Shown here: positions 45,833 to 53,345 of the stretch, one piece after another
Position numbering within the stretch: the stretch's first letter is position 1
Layout of the letters: the number at the start of each line of letters is the position of its first letter
Source: Halosimplex aquaticum
Lineage (GTDB): Archaea > Halobacteriota > Halobacteria > Halobacteriales > Haloarculaceae
Direction: 5' to 3'
Length of the DNA stretch: 64,000 nt
Assembly: GCF_028747785.1 (NCBI RefSeq)
Contig: NZ_CP118158.1
Coordinates: 1,302,001 to 1,366,000 of the forward strand
Notes under the pieces: generated by a model
What the model saw: the letters and a program-made list of their open reading frames with translations, nothing else
Databases searched by the model: none
Told to the model about the DNA's origin: nothing
Made by a program: the position numbers and the translations under genes

Positions 45833-46399
45833 ATGGTAGACACGACAGCCGACGCGAAGGGCGTCGTCGGCAGGGGGCTGGCAGGGGGAATCGCCGCGTG
45901 GATCGTCGGGTACCTCGCGGTGTATCTCGTCCACGCGAGCGAGATCGAGAACTCCTTGAGTTCGAGCGTGCTGAACGCGCTGACCGACGAGAACGTCACC
46001 TGGAAGCTCGTCGGCTGGCTCTTCTACAACGCGCACAACGTGACCGTCAAGATCCCGGGGCTGCTGGGCGGCCAGACCGCCCAGAACTTCGTCGCCGGCG
46101 CGGAGGAGACGGCGCTGACGGCGTTCCTCGTCGTGCCGCCGCTCCTGCTCGTCGCCGCGGGGATCGCGGCGGTCTGGAACACCGCCGAGGAGCCGACGAC
46201 CGCCGCCCGCAACGGTGCGGCCGTCACGCTGGGATACCTGCCGCTGTCGATCGCCGGCGCCGTCGTGTTCGCCGTCACCGTCGGCGACGCGACGGCCGGT
46301 CCGAACCTCGTCACTGCGGTCCTGCTGGCGGGGGCCGTCTACCCGCTGCTGTTCGGCGCGCTCGGCGGTCTCGCCGGCGGCCACCTGTCGGCCGAGTGA
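45833..46399 (+). CDS. DUF7978-like membrane protein, single module
   Basis: 188 residues from ATG 45833 (MVDTTADAKGVVGRGLAGGI). Five membrane helices. The C-terminal half has TAARNGAAVTLGYLPLSIAG and VTAVLLAGAVYPLLFGALGG, which recur in the protein at 48095-49384 (QGATVALGYLPLSLVTAL and VDAFLLTGLAFPVAFGAIGG). So the two genes are paralogs, the other with the module twice. Function unknown. Confidence 0.75.
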   Translation: MVDTTADAKGVVGRGLAGGIAAWIVGYLAVYLVHASEIENSLSSSVLNALTDENVTWKLVGWLFYNAHNVTVKIPGLLGGQTAQNFVAGAEETALTAFLVVPPLLLVAAGIAAVWNTAEEPTTAARNGAAVTLGYLPLSIAGAVVFAVTVGDATAGPNLVTAVLLAGAVYPLLFGALGGLAGGHLSAE

Positions 46400-46467
46400 G
46401 GCGGGCGAGGCGGCCGTCGTGGGACGGTCCGACACGCTTTTGTCGCCACTCGTCCACCAACGGGCAA

Positions 46468-47175
46468 ATGGGCCAGGGACAGCGGCGCGAGTTGGCCGAG
46501 AAGATCGCGGGCGAGATCGCCCTGAGCGACGACCCCGGCGGCACCCTCCGGAAGTGGCGCACGGACTTCGAGGTCGCCCAGACGGAACTCGCCGACGAAC
46601 TGGGCGTCTCGCCGTCGGTCGTCTCCGACTACGAGAGCGGCCGCCGGGAGAGCCCGGGCATCGGCGTCGTCAAGCGCACCGTGGAGGCGCTACTGGAGAT
46701 CGACGCGCGCCGCGGCGGGAGCCACATCCGCCAGCACGCCCGCGTGCTGTCGGCGGGGTTCGACGCCGACATCGTCCACGACCTCCGGGAGTACCCGACG
46801 GCCGTCCACGTCGACGACTTCTACGAGGCCATCGGCGCGACCGAGATCGTCGGCGGCGCCCAGGACAGCGTCGCCGGCCACACCGTCATCGACAGCATCC
46901 AGGCGATCTCCCGGCTCTCCTCCGAGGAGTTCTACCGCCTCTACGGCCAGTCGACCAACCGCGCGCTCGTGTTCACGAACGTCACCAGCGGCGAGGGCGC
47001 GATGGTCGCGCTTAGGGTCCTGAATCCGACGCCCAACGCCGTCGTCCTGCAGGGACTCGACGACGAGAGCGTCTGGGAGCACGCCGCCGAACTTGCCCGC
47101 ATCGACGGCTACTCGCTGGCCGCCTGCCCGACCGATCTGGACGAGATGCTCGCTCGCATCCGCGACCTGCCGTAG
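46468..47175 (+). CDS. XRE-type transcriptional regulator
   Basis: 235 residues from ATG 46468 (MGQGQRRELAEKIAGEI). The helix-turn-helix at about 25-75 reads FEVAQTELADELGVSPSVVSDYESGRRESPGIGVV, close to the xenobiotic-response element type and frequent in archaea. The C-terminal domain (about 85-235) is alpha/beta with GATEIVGGAQDSVAGHTVIDS and VTSGEGAMVALRVLNPTP; it may bind a small ligand. Upstream gap 68 nt from the membrane gene. Confidence 0.86.
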   Translation: MGQGQRRELAEKIAGEIALSDDPGGTLRKWRTDFEVAQTELADELGVSPSVVSDYESGRRESPGIGVVKRTVEALLEIDARRGGSHIRQHARVLSAGFDADIVHDLREYPTAVHVDDFYEAIGATEIVGGAQDSVAGHTVIDSIQAISRLSSEEFYRLYGQSTNRALVFTNVTSGEGAMVALRVLNPTPNAVVLQGLDDESVWEHAAELARIDGYSLAACPTDLDEMLARIRDLP

Positions 47176-47235
47176 CGTGCCAACGAGCCCCACACCAGAA
47201 GAACGCTGAAGGGTTCCCAGCGAGTGCTCGCGGAT

Positions 47236-47754
47236 ATGAGTGGTCCGCTGTTCATGGAGGCCGAGACGGTTTCGTTCCACCCGGTCGAGGAGGACGATCT
47301 GGAGTTCCTCCAGACGATTATCAACCACCCCGAGGTCCGCGAGGGGATCGCGTCGACGCGACCGATCAACATGGACGGCGAGCGCGAGTGGTTCGAGTCG
47401 CTCGGCGATGACGGCGTCCAGTTCCTGCTCCGGGTCGACGGCGAGCGGGTCGGCACGATCAGCTTCCGCGAGGTCAACGGAGAGTGGGGCACGGCGGAAC
47501 TCGCCTACTTCTTCCACCCCGACCACTGGGGCAACGGCTACGCGACCCAGGCCGTCCGGCGGATGGTCGAGTACGGCTTCGCCGAGCGCCGCTTCGAGAA
47601 GATCTGGGCGCGCGTCTTCGCGTTCAACGAGGCGTCGATGCGCGTCCTGGAGAAGGCCGGATTCGAGCACGAGGGCACGCTGCGGGGCCAGGCGTTCGCC
47701 CGCGGCGGCCGCGTCGACATGGAACGCTACGGAATTCTCGCCTCGGAGTGGTGA
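47236..47754 (+). CDS. GNAT acetyltransferase (RimJ/RimL type)
   Basis: 172 residues from ATG 47236. Acetyl-CoA loop WGNGYATQAVRRMVEYGF, with NEASMRVLEKAGFEHEGTLR near the C-terminus, typical of RimJ/RimL-type N-acetyltransferases that modify ribosomal proteins or amino acids. The substrate is unknown. It lies 60 nt after the XRE regulator on the same strand. Confidence 0.88.
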   Translation: MSGPLFMEAETVSFHPVEEDDLEFLQTIINHPEVREGIASTRPINMDGEREWFESLGDDGVQFLLRVDGERVGTISFREVNGEWGTAELAYFFHPDHWGNGYATQAVRRMVEYGFAERRFEKIWARVFAFNEASMRVLEKAGFEHEGTLRGQAFARGGRVDMERYGILASEW

Positions 47755-48094
47755 CAGACTGACAACGGTGAGCGCGTCATACAACCCACGTTCACATCAT
47801 TCCTCGATATGGAGACGATGCGCTTGACCTGGGATAGAGTGGCAAACGCGTTGAAGAGACGATCCAACAGGAGGTTGTCGCCACGGTTCAGGATGAATTG
47901 GTTTCGGAGGCGTGACCGGTTCGCGCTGTGTATGCAGATCTACTTTCTAGATAGTCTGGGACCGTTTTGAATGAAGACGTGGTATTGACACGATCAGCAC
48001 AGTTTCTGACAGTACCGATTTTTGAGATATTCGGACATCGGTCCTTCTTTGAAGGTGACCAAGTTATTTGTCATTCAGGACACCAGTTCGAGTC
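47755..48094. other. intergenic region, possibly degenerate (340 nt)
   Basis: The GC content is below that of the neighbours. In one plus frame positions 47841-47915 read coding-like (GKRVEETIQQEVVATVQDEL and a stop), and other frames show short open pieces, as in a decayed gene or transposase. No intact frame or clear ends are found. The last 35 nt hold the promoter of the next gene. Confidence 0.4.
48063..48070 (+). promoter_or_regulatory. TATA-like box for the double-module membrane gene
   Basis: gttatttg is centred about 28 nt before ATG 48095, so the shorter start is preferred over the TTG at 48068. Confidence 0.6.
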
Positions 48095-49384
48095 ATGTCT
48101 TCGCACGGGTGGAAAGCGCTTTCCCGGGTCCGGCTCGCACTCCCGGACAACTGGACCACATTTCATGGGATCATCGCGGGAAGCTCCGCCTCCCTCTTCG
48201 GGTACGTCCTCACCTACGCGTTGGAGGGGCGGCGAGTCTCGTCTCCGGGCCGGCCACTCCTCGAGTTCTTCGCCTTCGGTATCGATGCTGGCACAGAACT
48301 AAACGTTGGGCCAGCAGGACCGCTTCCCGAGGCACACCAGTTCGCCGCCTGGCAGTACCTGACCATTCACGGCGCGGACTTCGAGCGGTACGTCTTAACA
48401 CCGTACTCGAATCCAGATCCGTGGACACTCGCACCCCCCGAGACGCCACTGCTCGTGTTCGTTCCCGCAGTACTGCTACTCGCGGGCGGTTGGGTCGTGG
48501 CCCACCGATGTGGGGCCCAGGACCCATGGACGGCGGCGAAACGCGGTAGCGCAGTCTCATTCGGCTATCCCCCGCTGGTCGTGCTTCTCGCCCTCGGATC
48601 TCGTTGGGCAGCCCCCGAGAGCGTGGCGATGGAGTACTTCGGTGTGACGGAGTCCGGTCCACACCCGGTCGGAACGATCGGCGTTGGCGCGCTCCCCGCC
48701 GCACTCATCGCTGGTCTCATCTACCCCATCGCGTTCGGTTCGGTCGGCGGCTATCTCGCCTTCCTGTGGTCCCGCCGATCGTGGCCGACCGATAGCATCG
48801 CTCGTGGCGTCGTCACTGGCGCGCTCACGTTTCTGATCGGATGGGGACTCACTGTCGGTCGGTCGTTTGCGCGCGCAGGACGGGATGACCAGTGGCGAGC
48901 ATATCTGGTCCAAGCCGGCCCTGGTGGGGAAGCGTCAGTCGCGTTCGATCCTGGTGCGTTTCGGATGGGAACTTGGCAGTTCCACCGGCGTCACGGAGGG
49001 GGCGTCGAATTCAAGTACGTCGAGTCTGTCACTGACGGAATCGACGCTCTCAGTCTCCCAAGTCTGATGTCGGGGCCGAGTGGGTTCGACCTGTTGTTCG
49101 TCCCTGTGGCAGTACTCCTCGCAGTAGCGGGGGCGGTAGTCGCTTGTCGGGCCGCGAAACAGGACCTCCGGAGCGCGGTCGTTCAAGGTGCGACAGTGGC
49201 TCTCGGATATCTTCCCCTCTCGCTGGTGACGGCGCTCGTGGTCACGGAAACGACCACGGGGTCGATTCGAGCGGTCGTGGGTGTCGATTTCGTGGACGCC
49301 TTCCTCCTGACCGGACTTGCGTTCCCGGTAGCGTTCGGCGCGATCGGTGGTGTCATAGCACAGCGGATAACGGCGAGACAGTAA
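48095..49384 (+). CDS. DUF7978-like membrane protein, two modules
   Basis: 429 residues from ATG 48095 (MSSHGWKALSRVRLAL). Ten or more membrane helices arranged as two copies of the module in the 45833 protein: first AAKRGSAVSFGYPPLVVLLAL with GLIYPIAFGSVGGYLAFL, then the second copy at the C-terminus. Codon use is slightly more AT-rich than the flanks. Function unknown. Confidence 0.75.
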   Translation: MSSHGWKALSRVRLALPDNWTTFHGIIAGSSASLFGYVLTYALEGRRVSSPGRPLLEFFAFGIDAGTELNVGPAGPLPEAHQFAAWQYLTIHGADFERYVLTPYSNPDPWTLAPPETPLLVFVPAVLLLAGGWVVAHRCGAQDPWTAAKRGSAVSFGYPPLVVLLALGSRWAAPESVAMEYFGVTESGPHPVGTIGVGALPAALIAGLIYPIAFGSVGGYLAFLWSRRSWPTDSIARGVVTGALTFLIGWGLTVGRSFARAGRDDQWRAYLVQAGPGGEASVAFDPGAFRMGTWQFHRRHGGGVEFKYVESVTDGIDALSLPSLMSGPSGFDLLFVPVAVLLAVAGAVVACRAAKQDLRSAVVQGATVALGYLPLSLVTALVVTETTTGSIRAVVGVDFVDAFLLTGLAFPVAFGAIGGVIAQRITARQ

Positions 49385-49502
49385 GTAGCGTTCTGTAGAT
49401 TTCAACGCCCAGCAATTCCTCCGGTTACCGCCATTCAAGTTCCTTCCACGATTCCTCGAGCGGAACCAACTATTACGCGTGCACGCACACCGACTGGAGG
49501 AT

Positions 49503-50690
49503 CTACAACCCGAGTTCCCGACCGAGGACGAGCCGCTGGATCTCGCTGGTCCCCTCCCCGATCTCCATGAGCTTCGCGTCGCGGAAGAACCGCTGGGGCG
49601 CGAAGTCCGTCGTGTAGCCGTAGCCGCCGAGCACCTGCACGGCGTCCTCGGCGACTTCGCGTGAGACCTCCGAGGCGTCGAGCTTCGCCATCGAGGACAG
49701 GCGTGTCACGTCCTCGCCCTCGTCGTACATGACGGCGGCCTTGTGCGTGAGCAGTCGCGCCCGCTCGATCTTGCGGTCCATCTCGACGAGCATGTCGCGG
49801 ACCGCGTCGAACTTCCCGATGGGCTGGCCGAACTGCTCGCGCTCCTTCGCGTACTCCAGCGCCGCCTCGAAGGCGCCCTGCGCGAGGCCGACCGATAGCG
49901 CCGCGATGGAGATCCGGCCGCCGTCGAGGGTCTTCTTCGTCTGGTCCCAGCCGTCGCCGGGGTCGCCGAGGATGCGGTCCTCGGGGATCCGGACGTCCGA
50001 GAGCGTGATCTCGCAGGTCGGCGAGGCGTTCAGGCCCATCTTGTCCCACACCGCGGAGATCTCGAACCCGTCGTCCTCCGGGTCCACGATGAACGTGGAG
50101 ATGCCGTCGTAGCCCGCGCCGGGTTCGGTGACCGCCTTGACGAGCACCGACCCCGCCACGTTCGCGTTGGTGATGAACTGCTTCGTCCCGTTGAGGACCC
50201 ACTCGTCGCCCTCTTTCTCCGCGGCTGCGCCGCTCCGTTCCGAGGCGCTTCGCGCCTCGCTCTTCTCTGCGGTCGTGTCCATGTCGGAGGCGTCCGACCC
50301 CGACCCGGGTTCGGTGAGCGCCCACGACCCGAGGTACTCGCCGGTCGCCAGCGGTTCGAGCCACTCCTCCTTCTGCTCGTCGGTACCGAACAGCTCGATG
50401 GGTTTGCTCGCCAGCGAGACGTGCGCCGCGTAGGAGAGGCCGATGGAGCCGGACACCCGTCCCAGCTCTTCCGTGACGAGCGCGTACATCAACTGGTCCC
50501 CGCCGAGGCCGCCGTACTCCTCGGAGATCGGGACCCCCATCACGTCCAGCTTCGCGAGTTCGTCGAACACCTCCTCCGGGAAGCGGTGTTCGTCCTCGAT
50601 CTCCTGGGCGATGGGCTCGATCTCCTCGTCACAGAAGTCGCGCACCGTCTCCCGGATCATCCGGTGCTCGTCGGGGAGGGTGAAGTCCAT
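49503..50690 (-). CDS. acyl-CoA dehydrogenase
   Basis: 395 residues from ATG 50690; the TTG two codons earlier is not needed. Family layout: N-terminal helical domain, FAD-binding beta-domain with LTEPGSGSDASDMDTT, and the C-terminal helical domain ending GEGTSEIQRLVLG, which holds the catalytic Glu. It catalyses the first step of fatty-acid or branched-acyl beta-oxidation with ETF as electron acceptor. The substrate class is unknown. Residues 144-159 (SEARSASERSGAAAEK) are an extra segment not seen in relatives; it corresponds to hairpin DNA (see the repeat at 50214). Confidence 0.92.
   Translation of the reverse strand: MDFTLPDEHRMIRETVRDFCDEEIEPIAQEIEDEHRFPEEVFDELAKLDVMGVPISEEYGGLGGDQLMYALVTEELGRVSGSIGLSYAAHVSLASKPIELFGTDEQKEEWLEPLATGEYLGSWALTEPGSGSDASDMDTTAEKSEARSASERSGAAAEKEGDEWVLNGTKQFITNANVAGSVLVKAVTEPGAGYDGISTFIVDPEDDGFEISAVWDKMGLNASPTCEITLSDVRIPEDRILGDPGDGWDQTKKTLDGGRISIAALSVGLAQGAFEAALEYAKEREQFGQPIGKFDAVRDMLVEMDRKIERARLLTHKAAVMYDEGEDVTRLSSMAKLDASEVSREVAEDAVQVLGGYGYTTDFAPQRFFRDAKLMEIGEGTSEIQRLVLGRELGL
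50214..50261. repeat. palindromic insert inside the acyl-CoA dehydrogenase gene
   Basis: About 48 bp, in frame. It contains two hairpins: 50241-50259 with perfect 8-bp arms (cgaggcgc-ttc-gcgcctcg) and 50221-50233 with 5-bp arms and loop tgc. It encodes 16 extra residues on the minus strand and is flanked by short similar stretches (ctttctccgcgg and cttctctgcgg), which reads like a target duplication (AEK at both ends of the insert). Confidence 0.75.
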
Positions 50691-50711
50691 ACGCAAATAT
50701 TGCCGGCGCTC

Positions 50712-50720
50712 GGAATAAAG
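50712..50720 (-). promoter_or_regulatory. TATA-like box for acyl-CoA dehydrogenase
   Basis: The minus-strand reading of ggaataaag is centred about 26 nt before ATG 50690. Confidence 0.55.
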
Positions 50721-50825
50721 GCTGTGTCGGCGGGACCGGCGGGGCCGCCGATCGGGTCATCGCGCCCGGCGAGCGCGGAGCGGGGACAGAACCACTAAAC
50801 CCGTGGGGCGCGACTCGGTTGACGG

Positions 50826-51623
50826 ATGGCGTTCAGGCGATTCCTCCGGGGGACGGTCCCCTGGCCGACGCTCGAAGGGGCGATCCGGGAGGTGATGGAC
50901 CGCTACGACCTGGAGACGGCGAGAGTCGTCTTCCTCGACGCGGACAACTGGCTGTCGACGCCCTGCGTCGTCAACGACCGGTTGTTCGTCAAGGTCGTCA
51001 CCGAGCAGAACTCGCTGGTCCACGCGCTGCTGACCGCCGGACGAAACCTCGGTGCGTTCTCCTCGGGGACGGAGGGCTTCTTCGAGCGCTTCGACGCGCC
51101 CATCGAGATGGCCGAGCACGAACTGGAGGCCAACGAGCGGATGCGCGAGATCGGCGTCAACGCCCCCGAGCCCAAGGAGGCCTTCGAGTTCGACGACGTG
51201 GCGGTGATGGTTCTCGAGTACCTCCCCGACTTCCGCTCGCTCGACGAGCTACCGCCCGACGAGGTCCGCGGGCACGCGGTCGAACTCTTCGAGGCCCTCG
51301 ACCGGATGCACGACAACAACCTCGCCCACGGCGACCTCCAGCGCGAGAACGTCCTCGTCTCCGGGGGCGACCTGTACTTCATCGACGCGACGAAGGTCCG
51401 CGGCGACGCGATCGAGGACGCTCGCGCCTACGACACGGCCTGCGCGCTCGGCGCCCTCGAACCGCTGATCGGCGCGCGCGACGCCGTCGCCGCCGCCCTC
51501 GAAGTTCACGACCCCGACGCCCTGCTGGAGGCCAGGGACTTCCTCGACTTCGTCAACATCCGGCCGGAACACGACTTCGACGGCGCCGCCGTCAAGGGCG
51601 AGATCGAGAAACACGCCGCCTGA
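50826..51623 (+). CDS. RIO-like serine/threonine protein kinase
   Basis: 265 residues. A winged-helix-like or helical N-terminus (about 1-90) is followed by kinase subdomains: VNDRLFVKVVT (ATP-binding Lys), MVLEYLPDF hinge, the catalytic loop HGDLQRENVLVSGG and the metal loop FIDATKV. This is the small atypical-kinase layout (RIO/ABC1-like). The target is unknown; RIO kinases act in ribosome maturation. Its own start codon has no obvious TATA spacing. Confidence 0.83.
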   Translation: MAFRRFLRGTVPWPTLEGAIREVMDRYDLETARVVFLDADNWLSTPCVVNDRLFVKVVTEQNSLVHALLTAGRNLGAFSSGTEGFFERFDAPIEMAEHELEANERMREIGVNAPEPKEAFEFDDVAVMVLEYLPDFRSLDELPPDEVRGHAVELFEALDRMHDNNLAHGDLQRENVLVSGGDLYFIDATKVRGDAIEDARAYDTACALGALEPLIGARDAVAAALEVHDPDALLEARDFLDFVNIRPEHDFDGAAVKGEIEKHAA

Positions 51624-51641
51624 ACCGATCGGAATCACCGG

Positions 51642-52553
51642 TCACGCCGCCTTCCGCACCCGGGCGACCACGTAGATCCCGGTCAGGACGACGGCGCCGC
51701 CGGCGACCGTCCACGGTCCCGGCACTTCCGCGAGCAACACGAGCGCCAGCAGCGTGCTCCCGACCGGTTCGCCGAGCAGCGACACGCTCACGACCGAGGA
51801 CTCGACGTGTTCGAGCGCCCAGTTGATGACGGTGTGGCCGAACACGCCCGGGCCGACAGCCATCGCGAGGAACAGCACCCACTCGATCGGCTCGTAGCCG
51901 AGGAGGCTGCTGCCCTGCACGAGCACGATGGCTCCGAGGACCGCGGCACAGGCCGAGTAGACGACGGCGACGTAGGGGACCAGCGCGACCCGGGCGCGCA
52001 GCGACCGCCCGGCCAGCACGTAGGCGGCCATCATCACCGCACCGACGAGCGCGAGGGCGTTGCCAGCGAGCGGGCGCGGGCCGACGACCGCCCCGCCGAG
52101 CAGTTCCCCCAGCGACATGACCACCGCGCCGGCGAGCGCGATCACGATGCCGGCCAGTTTCGCGAGGGTGAGCCGCTCGCCGAGGTACAGCGCCGCGCCG
52201 ACGGCGACGAACAGCGTCTGTGACTGGACCAGCGTCACCGAGGCCGCGACGCTCGTCCACCGTACCGACTGGAACCACGCGGCGAAGTGGAGCGCGAGCG
52301 CGACGCCGGTGACCGCCGCCGCGAGCGCGTCTCGGCGCCCGAGCGACCGCAGGTCCTCGCCGTGCCGGGAGAACGCGAGCGGCGCGAGCAGTCCGACGGT
52401 GAAGAGCACGCGGTAGAAGGCCGCGACCGACGGCGGCGCCCCGCTCCAGCGGACGAGGATGGCGCTCGTCGAGACTGCGAGGATCGCGACGACGAGCGCC
52501 GCCATCGGCGACACCCGCGCTTCGAGGCGGCGCGAGAGCGTCTCGCCGGCCAT
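51642..52553 (-). CDS. EamA/DMT family transporter
   Basis: 303 residues from ATG 52553. Ten membrane helices in two EamA units: AALVVAILAVSTSAILVRWSG in the first and YVAVVYSACAAVLGAIVLVQ in the second. Exports or imports small metabolites; the substrate cannot be told. It is the second DMT gene in the window (the other at 33332), and they are not close relatives in sequence. Confidence 0.87.
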   Translation of the reverse strand: MAGETLSRRLEARVSPMAALVVAILAVSTSAILVRWSGAPPSVAAFYRVLFTVGLLAPLAFSRHGEDLRSLGRRDALAAAVTGVALALHFAAWFQSVRWTSVAASVTLVQSQTLFVAVGAALYLGERLTLAKLAGIVIALAGAVVMSLGELLGGAVVGPRPLAGNALALVGAVMMAAYVLAGRSLRARVALVPYVAVVYSACAAVLGAIVLVQGSSLLGYEPIEWVLFLAMAVGPGVFGHTVINWALEHVESSVVSVSLLGEPVGSTLLALVLLAEVPGPWTVAGGAVVLTGIYVVARVRKAA

Positions 52554-52613
52554 TGGTCCCTCCTTGCGAGAGACGCGCCTTTCGTCTTCCGGTGTCCGGG
52601 GTCGCGGGGGCAC

Positions 52614-52991
52614 TCACTCCTCGTAGGCGTGGCCGTCGCTGAGCGGCGGCGCGCCGATCCCGATGACGCGGACGGGTTCGTCCGCGTCGGCGGCGTTGTG
52701 CGCGCGGTGGGGACTTCCGGGCTCGGCGACGAAGAACTGGCCGGCCGCGACGGTGTACAACTCCGCTGGCGTCTCGACGCTGAGTTCCCCGGATATCACG
52801 TAGAACGCCTCTTCCTGTTCGGCGTGATAGTGCAGCCCCGAGAGGGGGATCTCCTCGCCCGGCGCGACGGCGTAGGTGCGCAGGCCCATCCGGTCCATGT
52901 CTGCGGCCTCGCTGACGTAGCGCATCTCGGACGGTCGGTCGGGTTCCGGTTCCAGCTCAGCGGGGTCGACGACGTGATAGCCCATACCCAT
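52614..52991 (-). CDS. cupin domain protein
   Basis: 125 residues from the ATG at 52991; TATA-like text lies about 25 nt upstream (52985 is an alternative ATG). The double-stranded cupin barrel shows GLHYHAEQEEAFYVISGELSV (metal ligands His, His, Glu) and GSPHRAHN (last His). Such proteins act as isomerases, dioxygenases or regulators. The substrate is unknown. Confidence 0.84.
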   Translation of the reverse strand: MGMGYHVVDPAELEPEPDRPSEMRYVSEAADMDRMGLRTYAVAPGEEIPLSGLHYHAEQEEAFYVISGELSVETPAELYTVAAGQFFVAEPGSPHRAHNAADADEPVRVIGIGAPPLSDGHAYEE

Positions 52992-53010
52992 CAACCGGAT
53001 GTCCAGAACG

Positions 53011-53018
53011 TAAATATT
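53011..53018 (-). promoter_or_regulatory. TATA-like box for the cupin gene
   Basis: The minus-strand reading of taaatatt is centred about 24 nt before the ATG at 52991. Confidence 0.5.
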
Positions 53019-53130
53019 CTCTCGCATCGGCGCGACGTAACCCGTTCGTACCCGCGTCGGGACGAAGGCAACCTGTCCGTTCCGCAGATCGACCGAACGA
53101 GCGCGAGCGATCGGACGGCCGCAAAATCTC

Positions 53131-53158
53131 GGGACGGCGTCGACAAATATCGTCTTTC
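53131..53158 (+). promoter_or_regulatory. shared upstream element, copy 1
   Basis: 28 bp (starting gggacggcg, then cgacaaat, ending ctttc); 23 of 28 bases match copy 2 at 56345-56372. It lies 215 nt before ATG 53346. Confidence 0.55.
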
Positions 53159-53290
53159 GAGCCGTAAGCGCGGCCAACGCGTCCGGCTCGCGGCGCCTGT
53201 CGTTCTGGCATTTTCAGACTGGATATCGATGCTCGCTCGATGCGCCGTAACCACAACCGATCGACCTACCGGCTGAACGCTTGACCAGCA

Positions 53291-53317
53291 TTACTCTTTC
53301 TGGTAGATCAATAACAA
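53291..53317 (+). promoter_or_regulatory. shared promoter boxes, copy 1
   Basis: ttactc, then tggt after 4 nt, then aataacaa after 5-6 nt. The same series with identical 19-nt spacing from ttactc to aataacaa occurs at 56515-56541 before the paralog. The aataacaa end is 36 nt from the ATG. Confidence 0.6.
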
Positions 53318-53345
53318 TACCGCGACTGTTCGTTGTTCCGTTGCC

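Larger units (their letters stand above)
52992..53345. other. intergenic region upstream of the first FG-GAP gene (354 nt)
   Basis: Divergent promoter region of the cupin and FG-GAP genes. It contains the 28-bp element at 53131-53158 and the box series at 53291-53317, both repeated upstream of the second FG-GAP gene. No coding frame seen. Confidence 0.6.
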
